Source: an uncultured Pseudomonadota bacterium (GTDB taxonomy: Bacteria > Pseudomonadota > Gammaproteobacteria > Burkholderiales > Rhodocyclaceae). From it: a DNA stretch of 54,622 bases. The stretch is from assembly GCA_903951825.1 (NCBI GenBank), contig CAJBDJ010000037.1, positions 1 to 54,622 of the forward strand. The letters run 5' to 3'. How positions within the stretch are numbered: the stretch's first letter is position 1; every line of letters starts with the position of its first letter. The notes under the pieces are model-generated. The model made no database searches, was not told the origin of the DNA, and saw nothing but the letters and a program-made list of their open reading frames with translations. The translations under genes were made by a program, and so were the position numbers. Of this stretch, positions 26,601 to 34,887 are shown in pieces.

Positions 26601-26830
26601 CCCGGCCGGGCGACGAGGTTTTCAACGTCTTCAGCCGAGGCGCCGGGGAAGGCGACCAGAACATCGGCCATCGTCACGTCGATTTGCGGCTCTTCCTCAC
26701 GCGGGGTGACCAGCGTCGCGAATATACCGAGCAGGAAGGCGACAATCGCCAGCAGCGGCGTCATTTGCGAATTCTGGAAAGCGGCGGCAATGCGCCCGGA
26801 GACGCCGAGCGAAGCGGATGTTTGCGCCAT
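23615..26830 (-). CDS. RND-family efflux permease
   Basis: The 1071-residue inner-membrane proton-driven pump has the AcrB/CusA superfamily layout: a first helix near residue 20-40, a large periplasmic loop, helices 2-6, a second loop and helices 8-12. Family motifs include DVLVAFPGASAEDVENLVARP and FSIGILVDDAIVVVENIHRW in helix 4 with the proton-relay DD pair. The heavy-metal HME signature is absent, so a drug or organic substrate is more likely than metal. Its adaptor lies three bases upstream and DUF2892 overlaps downstream. No outer-membrane channel gene is nearby, so a shared TolC-type protein must be used. Confidence 0.93.
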   Translation of the reverse strand: MAQTSASLGVSGRIAAAFQNSQMTPLLAIVAFLLGIFATLVTPREEEPQIDVTMADVLVAFPGASAEDVENLVARPGEQVLSRMHGVEHVYSMSRPGMAVITVQFEVGLKYLDAVVRLHDTVQSNRDWLSPNLGVLEPVVKPRGIDDVPILALTFRTKDSGRSAFEMQQVARAVEIELKRIKGTRDVSTIGGPNHAIRVVMDSERMNAYGVTPQEITTALRVSNTQQSSGNLTAGNREVLVQTGTYLESARDVRQLVVAVRGNANERQPVFMADVASVEDGPDQPRTYAWYGSREGEFPAVTVQLSKQPGVNAADVAAAAVERINSLKNTVIPEGVDVTVTRDYGASATEKAQKLIGKLVFATAFVVLLVFFALGRREAVIVGVAVTLTLAATLFASWAWGFTLNRVSLFALIFSIGILVDDAIVVVENIHRWQGLYPEKSLAEIIPGAVDEVGGPTILATLTVIAALLPMAFVSGLMGPYMSPIPINSSMGMAISLAVAFVVTPWLALKLMRPLGKHDKGQPSALDSRLDHSFRKLLTPFLDPLRGAAARLKLAIVVVLMIVGSLSLAYFQLVVLKMLPFDNKSEFQIILDMPVGTPLEETARVLQEIGAELTPVEEIVDYQAYAGTASPINFNGLVRQYYLRAAPEKGDIQVNLVDKHHRSRQSHEIAASLRARVEAIGKKNGGVAKVVEVPPGPPVISPIVAEIYGPDYKGQMSVGKQVRQAFTESADIVAVDDYIDADSRKLVLHVLQSKAALLGVAQSDIVDVVSMGLAGLDVTPLRNTESKYEIPVRVTLPAAQQSNLDTLLKLRVRSRQGALVPVSELVEVRESTREKTIYHKDLMPVVYVVGDMGGKIDSPLYGMFDIRSKINGMALKEGGTLGEWFLRQPPDPYAGYSVKWDGEWKVTYETFRDMGIAYAVGLILIYILVVAHFGSYLVPLIIMAPIPLTLIGVMPGHALWGAQFTATSMIGMIALAGIIVRNSILLVDFIGQQVAAGVAFNDAVIQSAAVRAKPIALTGLAAMLGAMFILDDPIFNGLALSLIFGILVSTLLTLVVIPVLYFATFKKDHHV

Positions 26831-26833
26831 GGC

Positions 26834-27850
26834 TTAGTGACCCGCCGGGACGGCGACCGGGTTTTTCAGCTCGATACCCGCCTTGACCGGGTCGGTGATG
26901 ACCTTGTCGCCCGCACTCAGGCCGGCCAGCACTTCAATCTCACTGGCCCCGACCGCTTCGCCGAGACGCAACTGGCGCAGGCTCAGTCGCTGGTCGGGAA
27001 GGCGCACATAAACGGCGGCCACTTCGCCGCGGCGCAATACGGCAGCAACGGGAACGGTCAGCTTTTTACTCTGGCCGATGACAAAGTGAACGCGGGCAAA
27101 CATGCCCGGCGTGACGTCGGTCATCGCCGGCAACGCGACACGGACTTGCGAAACATGGGTTGACGTATCGGCGGTCGGCAACAGCGTAATACTGCCGGCA
27201 TCGACCCATTTGCCGAGTTCGGGGAATTCGACCCGCGCCGCCTTGACAGCGCGTATCTCGCGCAGGCGGTATTGCGGAACGCTGGCCGAGACGCGCAAGG
27301 CGCCCGGCTCGTAAATGGTGAACAGGGGTTTGCCCGGTATCGCCATGTCGCCCATCTCGGCGTGGCGGCGGGCGATGATACCGGTCAACGGCGCAACAAT
27401 CGTCGCATGGCTGCGACCGGCGCTGGTCGCTTGGCGATTGGCGGCCGCGGTATCGAGCTCGGCGCGTGCCTTGTCGACCGCCGACTGGCTGACGAATTTT
27501 TGATCCTTGAGCTGCTGGCTGCGCTCGAAATTGAGCTTGGCATTGGCGTATTGCGCCGCCGCCGCCCGTTCCGCTTCCTCAGCTTCGCGGCCATCGATGC
27601 GCATCAGGACAGCCCCTTTTTTGACCGTCTGGCCGGCATCGAAGCGGACGTCAACAATGCGCCCGGCAATCTGTGCCCCGACCGTCGCTTGCTGCACCGC
27701 CTCAACCAGCGATTCGGCGGGAAATGTGAGGTCGACCTGATGCGGCTGGACGATGATCGCCGGCAGGCTGTCGGAACTGGTGGGGGGAGCGGCGTTCGCC
27801 AGGGTTGCGGCCATCGCCCCCACGAGGGCAAAAATCAGTTTTGTCTTCAT
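26834..27850 (-). CDS. RND efflux periplasmic adaptor (membrane fusion protein)
   Basis: The 338-residue protein starts with a signal peptide (MKTKLIFALVGAMAATLANA) and no lipobox cysteine. Beta-barrel, lipoyl and alpha-hairpin segments of the HlyD/AcrA family follow: TVGAQIAGRIVDVRFDAGQ is a lipoyl half-motif, and the coiled coil spans about residues 90-140. It is on the short side for the family. The ATG at 27850 starts the signal peptide; a longer frame from 27991 would run across the end of the MFS gene. It lies three bases upstream of the permease, so the two form one unit. Confidence 0.92.
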   Translation of the reverse strand: MKTKLIFALVGAMAATLANAAPPTSSDSLPAIIVQPHQVDLTFPAESLVEAVQQATVGAQIAGRIVDVRFDAGQTVKKGAVLMRIDGREAEEAERAAAAQYANAKLNFERSQQLKDQKFVSQSAVDKARAELDTAAANRQATSAGRSHATIVAPLTGIIARRHAEMGDMAIPGKPLFTIYEPGALRVSASVPQYRLREIRAVKAARVEFPELGKWVDAGSITLLPTADTSTHVSQVRVALPAMTDVTPGMFARVHFVIGQSKKLTVPVAAVLRRGEVAAVYVRLPDQRLSLRQLRLGEAVGASEIEVLAGLSAGDKVITDPVKAGIELKNPVAVPAGH

Positions 27851-27912
27851 CAATATAAGTATACGCTGATGCGCCGTCCGGGCACAAGGCGGCCTCTCCG
27901 GCGGCTGAGGCG

Positions 27913-29193
27913 TCAGGTTGTTGCTTTCCAGATATTGCGGCAACGGGTTTCGCGAATACGCCAACTGGCCAGCGCGCCGACCAAGGCGCAACCCACCAGA
28001 ACCGCGACGCCGCTGCGCCAGGCGGCGAGGTCATAAAAACGCGTGCCATTGAGCATTTCGCCGTGCCAGCCGAGATCAAGAAGCCAGCCGAACAAGGGCT
28101 GCAACAAGGCAGCAGCAAGAAATCCACCAAGGTTGGCGATGCTGGTCGACATGCCCGAGAGTAACGGCGGATTGACCTCTTTGGCGCAGGCCCAGGTCAG
28201 GCTAAAGCCGGCGGTCGTCAGGCCGAGCAGCGTAAATAATGCGTGACTGAGCGAGAGCGGCATCCTGATGCCGGAGATCAGGATCAACCAGATCGCCACA
28301 TAAAGATGCGAGGCAACGATCAGCACCGGCTTGCGTCGACCGATGCGGTCAGAAAGCGTGCCGATGAAAAAACAGCCCAGCGCGAAGCCGCCAAACCACA
28401 GGGAAAGATGAGTTGCCGCCGCCGCCCGGCTGAGGCCGTGTACCTGCATCAAGTAAGGCGTGGCCCAAAGACCGGCAAAGGTGAAAAAAGCACCCGACAT
28501 GCCGGCATTGATCCAGATCGCCGGCCAGGTGGCGCGATTGCGCACGACCGAAAGCAAGGCGCCAATGACGACGGTGCGGTCGAATCTGGCTCCCTGACGA
28601 TGGCCGACATCCTCCGGACGGTCGCGAACGATCAGCCAGCAGGCCACGCTGAAGACGAGCGAAATGCCGCCGACGGCAATAAAAATGCCGCGCCAGCCGG
28701 TCGCCTGCGCCAGCGCCGAGAGCGGTGCGCCAGCAAGCACCGAGCCGAGGTTGCCGACCAGCATCGAGACACCGACGAGCGTGGCGAAGCGGCTTTCTTC
28801 AAACCAGACAGCAATCAGCTTGAGCATCGCGATAAACGTCACCGAGACGCCAAGACCGACCAGGGTTCGGCCGACCAGCGCCCATTCAAGACTGGGGGCG
28901 AAACCGAACAAAAAACTGCCGATCCCGCCGGTCAGCCCGCCGAGCATGAGAATCCGGCGCGGCCCGAGCGTATCGACGAGAATGCCGGTGGGAATCTGCA
29001 TCACCGTATACACATAGAAATAGGTCGCCGCCAGAACGCCCAGCGAGGCCGCCGAGGTGGCGAAGGAAAGCGCCAGGTCTTGAGCGATACCGGCCGGCGC
29101 GAAACGCTGGAAAAAGGAAAGGACGTAGGCGCTGGCAACAATGCCCAGCGCCAGCCAGCGGCGATTTTTTTGTTCCGGCGTCAAGGGCTGCAT
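27913..29193 (-). CDS. Major facilitator superfamily transporter
   Basis: The 426-residue protein has 12 predicted membrane helices. The MFS signature between helices 2 and 3 is visible as GILVDTLGPRRILMLGG, with its counterpart GTLSDRIGRRKPVLI between helices 8 and 9. The N-terminus (RWLALGIVASAYVLSFFQR) resembles the anion:cation symporter and nitrate/hexuronate-like groups. Substrate is unknown. It ends 62 bases before the RND adaptor start on the same strand and may be co-transcribed with it. Confidence 0.88.
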   Translation of the reverse strand: MQPLTPEQKNRRWLALGIVASAYVLSFFQRFAPAGIAQDLALSFATSAASLGVLAATYFYVYTVMQIPTGILVDTLGPRRILMLGGLTGGIGSFLFGFAPSLEWALVGRTLVGLGVSVTFIAMLKLIAVWFEESRFATLVGVSMLVGNLGSVLAGAPLSALAQATGWRGIFIAVGGISLVFSVACWLIVRDRPEDVGHRQGARFDRTVVIGALLSVVRNRATWPAIWINAGMSGAFFTFAGLWATPYLMQVHGLSRAAAATHLSLWFGGFALGCFFIGTLSDRIGRRKPVLIVASHLYVAIWLILISGIRMPLSLSHALFTLLGLTTAGFSLTWACAKEVNPPLLSGMSTSIANLGGFLAAALLQPLFGWLLDLGWHGEMLNGTRFYDLAAWRSGVAVLVGCALVGALASWRIRETRCRNIWKATT

Positions 29194-29311
29194 CGGTGTC
29201 CCCAGAGGGGCTCTGGCACAGCCGCTGGCTGTGTGAGCCGGCGCCGGCGGTTGCCGGCGGCTGTTGCGGAAACACCTGAGGGCGGCACGCTTGCCTCGCG
29301 TCGATGCAGGA

Positions 29312-30664
29312 TCATGGCTTTTTACGCAACAGTGCTGAGAGGATCGGCGGTGTCAGCAAGGTGGTCAGAATGACCATGATCACGATGACTGAAAACAGCG
29401 ATTCGCTAATCACCCCCAAGCCCTTGCCGACCATCGCAAAAATCAGTCCGACTTCGCCGCGCGGCACCATCCCCCAGCCGACAACCCACGGGTTTTTGCC
29501 GCGCCCGGCAGCAAAACCGGCAGCCAGTTTGCCGATCACCGCCGCCGCCGTGACGCCAAGTGCAATCAGCACGGTTTGCGGATCGCTGAGGGTGCTCAGG
29601 TCAACCTGCATACCGGTGAGGACGAAAAAGACGGGAACGAAGAAATAACTGATCGACTCGATCATGTGCTCATGCTGATGAGCGGTATGGCGAGCCAGCA
29701 CGGCACGAATCCGGTCGTGGTTTGCTGAAGCGTGCTCTTTGTCCAGCAAGGGCTCGATTTCCTGAACCATTTTCGGCGTCTCGAATTCCTTGAGAAAGAT
29801 CGGTTCGAACAGCAAGCCGGCGGCAAAAGCGCCGATGATCGGCGCCAGTCCGACGACATGAGCCAGCCAGGCCAGCAGCAGGCCGACGGCGAGAACCAGC
29901 GAAAAGAGCATCGATTGTCCGGCATCAAGGCGAGCCACACTGCGCAGCAGATGAGGTGCAATCACCCGACCGATGGCGATTGAGCCACCGAGGAAAAGTA
30001 CCGCTTCGGCGATGATCGTCGCAACTTGGCCGAGGCTCACACTGCCGGCCTGCACGAGGCTTGAAACGACGGCGAGAATCACCAAGCCGAGCACGTCATC
30101 AATGACGGCGGCGCCAAGAACGATCTGCGCTTCGGGCATTTTGAGCTGCCCGAGATCGCGGAAGACGCGCCCGGTAATGCCGACCGAGGTGGCGGCGAGC
30201 GTTGCGCCGAGAAAAAGATAGCTGTTGAAATCGAGGCCGGGGAGCAGCGCGGGGCCGACGACAAAAGTGCCGAGGGCGAAGGGAATGACGATGCCGACCG
30301 CGCCCACCGCCGAAGCCCGAACGCCGACACTGACGAGGTCGCCCAGCCGCGTCTCAAGGCCGATTTGCAGGAGCAGGATGATGACCCCGAGTTCGGCCAT
30401 GAACATGATGATCGGATCCTTGGCCACCGGATCGAAGTAATGAATGCCGAGCAGGCCAAGGTTGCCGAGGGCGACACCAAGCAGAAGTTCGCCGAGCACG
30501 GCGGGAAAGCCGATGCGCTGGGCGAGCGGGGAAAACAGGCGGGCGGCGAGAATGATGATGGCCAGCCACAAGAGGTTTTCGCCGACAACATCGGAGCCTG
30601 CTGCCAGCGCCGGGAAAACGGCAAGTCCAAGAAGGACAGCGGCTAAATGACGATAGTTGAACAT
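29312..30664 (-). CDS. KefB-type cation:proton antiporter (CPA2 family)
   Basis: The 450-residue membrane protein has the Na+/H+ exchanger fold, with about 12-13 hydrophobic segments. GFPAVLGELLLGVALGNLGL lies near the start, and the central VIDDVLGLVILAV bears the ion-binding aspartates. A signal-like segment precedes the core. No C-terminal RCK/TrkA-N domain is present, so it differs from full KefB/KefC and resembles short CPA2 antiporters. The start at 30664 follows a GGGGGAAG site; a long open frame continuing upstream is antisense to the SulP gene and not coding. It is divergent from SulP with 117 bases between. Confidence 0.9.
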   Translation of the reverse strand: MFNYRHLAAVLLGLAVFPALAAGSDVVGENLLWLAIIILAARLFSPLAQRIGFPAVLGELLLGVALGNLGLLGIHYFDPVAKDPIIMFMAELGVIILLLQIGLETRLGDLVSVGVRASAVGAVGIVIPFALGTFVVGPALLPGLDFNSYLFLGATLAATSVGITGRVFRDLGQLKMPEAQIVLGAAVIDDVLGLVILAVVSSLVQAGSVSLGQVATIIAEAVLFLGGSIAIGRVIAPHLLRSVARLDAGQSMLFSLVLAVGLLLAWLAHVVGLAPIIGAFAAGLLFEPIFLKEFETPKMVQEIEPLLDKEHASANHDRIRAVLARHTAHQHEHMIESISYFFVPVFFVLTGMQVDLSTLSDPQTVLIALGVTAAAVIGKLAAGFAAGRGKNPWVVGWGMVPRGEVGLIFAMVGKGLGVISESLFSVIVIMVILTTLLTPPILSALLRKKP

Positions 30665-30781
30665 CTGCTTCCCCCGCGGCTGGAAATCACGCGACGATTC
30701 TAGCATCGCCCTTGAACACGGCTGTTGGGGCAGAATCCGCAGTAACATCGCGACATAAACAGGGCGGCGGCGAGGGGCGCG

Positions 30782-32989
30782 ATGACGGATTTCTTCAAGA
30801 AAATTTATCAGGCGGGTGATTTTTGGGGTGGTTTTGCCGCGGTGCTCGTCGCGCTGCCGGCCTCGATTGCCTTCGGCGTCACCATTTACTCGGCGATTGG
30901 CCCCAGCCACGCGGCGCTCGGTGCGCTGGCCGGGATTATCGGGGCGACGATCATCGGCCTCATTGCCTCGATCTTCGGCGGCACCGACCGCCTGATCAGC
31001 GCGCCCTGCGCGCCGGCGGCGGCGGTGCTCTCGGCCTTCGCCATCGGCATGGTCGCCGATGGCGTGGCGGATGGAAACATCATCCTGATGCTGCTGATGC
31101 TCGGCCTGCTGGCCGGCATCTTTCAGGTGCTCTTCGGCTTTGTCGGTCTCGGGCGCCTGATCAAATACATTCCCTATCCGGTGGTCAGCGGTTACATGAC
31201 CGGCGTCGGCCTGATCATCATCGGCAGCCAGTTGCCCAAACTGGTCGGCGCACCCCTCGGTACGCCCTGGTTGCAAAGCCTGATTGCCCTCGAGTTGTGG
31301 GATTGGCGGGCGCTCGTCGTCGGTGGTGCAACCATCGCCGGCATCGTCCTCGGACCAAGCGTCACGCGCCGCCTGCCGGGGATGATCATCGGCGTTTTCG
31401 CCGGCATCCTGGCTTATTTTTCGCTCGCCATGCAGGACGCCAGCTTGCTCCAAATCACCGCCAACCCGCTGATTGTCGGTCCGCTGGGGGTGACCGGCGA
31501 GGGCTACTTTGCGGCGGTCAGCCAGCGCTGGCACGAGATTGGCGATTTGCGCCTGGCGCAGGTTGCGGCCTTGTTCGGCAGCGCCTTGACGCTGGCCGTA
31601 CTGCTCTCGATCGACACCCTGAAAACCTGTGTCGTACTCGACCAGATGACGCGCAGCCGCCACAATCCCGATCGCGAACTGGTGGCCCAGGGAGCGGCGA
31701 ACATCGCCTCCGCGTCGTTTGGCGGAATGCCCGGTGCCGGCACCATGGGTGCCACCCTGATCAATCTGTCGAGCGGGGCGACCACCCGCGCCTCCGGTCT
31801 GGTCGAAGGCGTTCTGGCGCTGCTCTCGGTGCTGCTGCTCAGCAACTTCATCGCCTGGATTCCGGTTTCGGCGTTGGCGGCGGGCTTGATTGTGGTCGGT
31901 TTTCGCATGATCGACCGCGAGCCCTTGCGCTTCATTCAGTCGAGCGCGACGGTTTTTGATTTTGGCGTCGTCGTGGCCGTCGTGGTCGTGGCGCTGACCG
32001 TCGGGCTGATTGCCGCCTCCGGCGTCGGTGTCGCGCTGGCGATTGTACTTTTCCTGCGCGAGCAAATCGGCGGCACGGTGGTGCGTCACAAGTTTTATGT
32101 GAATCAGATGTCGTCGAATTGGCACCGCCCCGAGGCAGAATCCCGCATCCTTGAGCAAAAAGGCGATCAAGCGGTGATTTTCGAGCTGCAGGGCAGCCTC
32201 TTCTTCGGCACCACACAGCAGCTCTATGGCTTGCTGGAAACCGAGATCAAGACGCGAAACTTCATCATTCTCGACATGAAGCGGGTTCAGTCGGTCGATG
32301 TCACGGCGGCGCATCTGCTCAATCAGGTGCGCGATTCACTGGCCGAAAAAGGCGCCATGCTGCTGCTCTCGAATGTTCGCGACAATCTCCCCAACGGGCG
32401 CAATCTGCGTGAATTTCTCGAGCAGACGGGGGTCACCGAAAAGCACGAAACCGTGCGCTTGTTCCCCGAACTGGATACGGCAATCGAATGGGTTGAAGAC
32501 CGCATTCTGGGCGAGTCCGAACAGGCGGTTGCGCTGCCGGAAACGCCAATGCTGCTGGCCGAAATGGAGCTGTTCAAGGGACGCAAGGACGACACCCTGG
32601 CTGATCTTGAGTCGCGCATCACGCTGCGCACCTGTGCCGCCGGCGAGGCGGTGTACTCGCGCGGCGAGCCGGGCGATGCCTTGTACATGATACGGCGCGG
32701 CTCGGTAAAGATTTTTGCACCGATCGGTGCCGGGCGCACCCGTCACATCGCCAGCTTTGGGCGCGGCGATTTCTTTGGCGGGCTGGCCTTCCTCGACGGT
32801 CGGCCGCGGGGCAACGATGCGATTGCCGCGAGTGAAACCGAAATGTTTGTGCTCTCGCTGGAGCAATTCAATCTGCTCGCCGAGGAACACAAGCGACTGG
32901 CGATTACCCTGCTAATGGCCATTTCCCGCACCCTGGCGATCCGCCTGCGACATGCCGATACGGAAGTCGCTATGCTGCACGAATATTGA
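30782..32989 (+). CDS. SulP anion transporter fused to STAS and cyclic-nucleotide-like domains
   Basis: The 735-residue protein has a SLC26/SulP membrane core (about 15-425), a STAS domain (about 440-570) and a C-terminal Crp-type cNMP-binding fold (about 600-730). The first hydrophobic run, GFAAVLVALPASIAFGVTIY, is typical of SulP. In the phosphate-binding cassette (about residues 663-678) the order is FGGLAFLDGRPRGNDA: the arginine is kept, but the usual glutamate after FG is glycine. Cyclic-nucleotide binding may thus be lost or altered. Substrate could be sulfate, bicarbonate or another anion. Such three-domain fusions occur in several proteobacteria but are poorly studied. Confidence 0.9.
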   Translation: MTDFFKKIYQAGDFWGGFAAVLVALPASIAFGVTIYSAIGPSHAALGALAGIIGATIIGLIASIFGGTDRLISAPCAPAAAVLSAFAIGMVADGVADGNIILMLLMLGLLAGIFQVLFGFVGLGRLIKYIPYPVVSGYMTGVGLIIIGSQLPKLVGAPLGTPWLQSLIALELWDWRALVVGGATIAGIVLGPSVTRRLPGMIIGVFAGILAYFSLAMQDASLLQITANPLIVGPLGVTGEGYFAAVSQRWHEIGDLRLAQVAALFGSALTLAVLLSIDTLKTCVVLDQMTRSRHNPDRELVAQGAANIASASFGGMPGAGTMGATLINLSSGATTRASGLVEGVLALLSVLLLSNFIAWIPVSALAAGLIVVGFRMIDREPLRFIQSSATVFDFGVVVAVVVVALTVGLIAASGVGVALAIVLFLREQIGGTVVRHKFYVNQMSSNWHRPEAESRILEQKGDQAVIFELQGSLFFGTTQQLYGLLETEIKTRNFIILDMKRVQSVDVTAAHLLNQVRDSLAEKGAMLLLSNVRDNLPNGRNLREFLEQTGVTEKHETVRLFPELDTAIEWVEDRILGESEQAVALPETPMLLAEMELFKGRKDDTLADLESRITLRTCAAGEAVYSRGEPGDALYMIRRGSVKIFAPIGAGRTRHIASFGRGDFFGGLAFLDGRPRGNDAIAASETEMFVLSLEQFNLLAEEHKRLAITLLMAISRTLAIRLRHADTEVAMLHEY

Positions 32990-33027
32990 GTGCGGCGCGG
33001 CCGGCGCCGCCCGGCCACGCTTCCCGC

Positions 33028-33660
33028 TCACCTCTGCTGGCCGTAGCCGGCAAACCGGGCGATCACTTCTTTCATCTCCTGCGCACTCAGCAATACGGGC
33101 TGCCCGAGTTGGCAGGCACGCCAGTATTGTTCGCACAAGGCTTCAAGTTCAACCGCCAGCGCCAGCGCCTCGCTCAGGTCGCTGGCGGCCACCAGCATTC
33201 CGTGGTTGGCGAGCAGGCAGCCCCGGCGGTCGCTCATCGCCGCGATGGCGGCGGCCGAGAGCTCGGCCGAGCCGAAAATCGCATAGTCGGCACAGCGAAT
33301 CGTCTCGCCGCCAAAGCGCGCAATCATGTAATGAAAAGGCGGAATGTCGTAGCGCAGGCAGGCGAGGCTGACAGCAAAGGGGGCGTGGGCGTGCAAGATG
33401 GCGCCGACCTCAGGCCGGCTGGCATACAGGTCGCGGTGCAGGCGCCATTCGGAGGAGGGCTGGCGATTGCCGGCAAATGCCCCGTCAAGCGCAACCAGCG
33501 GAATGTCGGCGACGCCCAGCGTCGTGTAGGACATGCCGGTCGGCGTAATGTAAAAGCCCGCTTCGTGGCGCACGCTAACGTTGCCGGCACTGCCGCGATT
33601 GAGGCCGGCGGGCAGCATGGCCTGGGCGCTGGCAATCAGTTCCTGACGCGGGTCAGACAT
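33028..33660 (-). CDS. FucA-like class II aldolase next to mtnA (candidate DHAP-shunt aldolase)
   Basis: The 210-residue zinc aldolase has all four ligands of the L-fuculose-phosphate aldolase type: E71 (PSSEW), H90 and H92 (HAHAPF) and H153 (ANHGM), plus Y111 in FHYMIARFGG. It looks more like FucA than like the MtnB dehydratase. Being encoded with mtnA, it is a good candidate for cleaving 5-(methylthio)ribulose-1-phosphate or 5-deoxyribulose-1-phosphate to DHAP and an aldehyde; this is inference from context. The start is the ATG at 33660, six bases after GGAGG; the ATG at 33666 touches that site. It overlaps the mtnA 3' end by eight bases. Confidence 0.85.
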   Translation of the reverse strand: MSDPRQELIASAQAMLPAGLNRGSAGNVSVRHEAGFYITPTGMSYTTLGVADIPLVALDGAFAGNRQPSSEWRLHRDLYASRPEVGAILHAHAPFAVSLACLRYDIPPFHYMIARFGGETIRCADYAIFGSAELSAAAIAAMSDRRGCLLANHGMLVAASDLSEALALAVELEALCEQYWRACQLGQPVLLSAQEMKEVIARFAGYGQQR

Positions 33661-34735
33661 GGACATCCTCCGGGTAAAGGCTGTTGAGGCGGCCGGCTGG
33701 GCAAACGCCGCGCTCGGTGATGATGGCGCTGATCAGCCGCGCCGGGGTGACATCGAAAGCCGGATTGGCGACCGCGGCGGTGGCTGGCAATTGCTGCAGC
33801 GCGGCGAGGGCGGCGTCGGCATCGAGCCCATGAACCCGCCGCAATTCGTCGCCGTCGCGCTCCTCGATGGGAATCGCAGCGCCGTCCGCGGCAGCAAAGT
33901 CGAGTGTCGAGCGCGGTGCGGCAACGTAAAAAGGAATCTCGTTATCGGCACAAGCGAGCGCCTTCAGATAGGTGCCGACCTTATTGGCGACATCACCATT
34001 GGCAGCTACCCGGTCGGCACCGACGATGACCGCATCGACCTTGCCGGCACGCATCAGCAAACCGGCCGCGTTATCGGCGATCAGGGTATGCGGAACGCCA
34101 TGCTGCGCCAGTTCCCAGGCGGTCAGCAAACCCTGGTTGCGGGGTCGGGTTTCGGAGACCCAGACATGAACGGCAAGACCGGCATCATGCGCGGCATAGA
34201 CCGGCGCGAGTGCCGTTCCCCAATCGACAGTGGCCAGCCAGCCGGCATTGCAGTGGGTCATGAGGTTGAGCACGCCGCTCTGGCGGCGGCCAATCCGGCG
34301 CAAGAGAACGAGCCCGTGCTGACCGATGGCGGCATTTTGCCTGACATCTTCTTCGGCGATGGCCGCCGCCTCACGCCAGGCGGCAGTACGGCGCTGAGCG
34401 ACCGCCAGCGGCTGCAAAAGACCTTCCATGCGTGCCAGCGCCCAATGCAGATTGACGGCCGTCGGGCGGGTTGCGCGCAAGCGGGCGGCCGCGTTTTGCA
34501 GGTGAAGATCGCCAGCTTCATCGCTTAACGCAAGCGCCAGTCCGTAGGCGGCGGTAACGCCGATCAACGGGGCGCCGCGAACCTGCATTGCGCGAATCGC
34601 GTGAGCAGCCTCGTCCAGCGTGCTCAGGCGCAGCCAGTGCAAGGCGTGGGGCAGACGGGTTTGGTCGATGATATCGACACTGCCGTGCTCGGGATGCGCG
34701 CGCAGGGTGCGCGTGGGCGTGCCGTTGATGTTCAT
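33653..34735 (-). CDS. mtnA: Methylthioribose-1-phosphate isomerase
   Basis: The enzyme isomerises 5-methylthioribose-1-phosphate (or 5-deoxyribose-1-phosphate) to the ribulose-1-phosphate, a step in salvage of methylthioadenosine. The 360 residues belong to the MtnA/eIF2B-alpha family. RGAPLIGV (53-60) starts the conserved part, C162 (THCNAG) and D241 (VGADRVAANGD) are the catalytic pair, and NKVGTY follows. mtnB, mtnC, mtnD and mtnK/mtnP are not in the window. Its only operon partner is the class II aldolase. Confidence 0.95.
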   Translation of the reverse strand: MNINGTPTRTLRAHPEHGSVDIIDQTRLPHALHWLRLSTLDEAAHAIRAMQVRGAPLIGVTAAYGLALALSDEAGDLHLQNAAARLRATRPTAVNLHWALARMEGLLQPLAVAQRRTAAWREAAAIAEEDVRQNAAIGQHGLVLLRRIGRRQSGVLNLMTHCNAGWLATVDWGTALAPVYAAHDAGLAVHVWVSETRPRNQGLLTAWELAQHGVPHTLIADNAAGLLMRAGKVDAVIVGADRVAANGDVANKVGTYLKALACADNEIPFYVAAPRSTLDFAAADGAAIPIEERDGDELRRVHGLDADAALAALQQLPATAAVANPAFDVTPARLISAIITERGVCPAGRLNSLYPEDVHV

Positions 34736-34793
34736 TGCCGGGGTCGGAGCGAAGGGTTATTTGACGGCAAACAGGCGGATTGCCATGGACGAC

Positions 34794-34807
34794 ATTACGA
34801 ATGTAAT
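34794..34807. promoter_or_regulatory. Inverted repeat in the mtnA/aminotransferase divergent promoter
   Basis: A perfect ATTAC-GAAT-GTAAT inverted repeat overlaps a possible -10 box TAATAC (34804-34809), with TTGCCA (34780-34785) 18 bases upstream, reading toward the aminotransferase. It sits midway in the 152-base divergent region and is a candidate operator for both genes. Confidence 0.4.
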
Positions 34808-34887
34808 ACTATCCTTTTTCACCGGCCGGTTGTGCGCAGGAGCTCCCCGACGTCCGATTGCGGCCGCTTTTCACGGATGAGCGCACG

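Noticed and set aside
25772..27163. Plus-strand open frame of more than 460 codons across the RND genes
   Set aside because: It is low in hydrophobic residues, rich in His/Arg/Asp, and lies opposite two well-supported genes; a codon-bias shadow.
29210..29275. GC-rich hairpins between the MFS and antiporter genes as a terminator
   Set aside because: CACAGCC/GGCTGTG and GCCGGC repeats can fold, but no U-tract follows on the minus strand.
30665..32314. Long minus-strand open frame continuing upstream of the KefB-type antiporter
   Set aside because: It is antisense to the SulP gene, rich in Arg/Gln/Asp/Gly with no domain, and arises from GC-biased third positions of the true gene. The antiporter has its own ATG with a good site at 30664.
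34736..34887. SAM riboswitch upstream of the methionine-related genes
   Set aside because: No terminator/antiterminator pair or SAM-I/SAM-II type conserved core could be recognised in the 152 bases.
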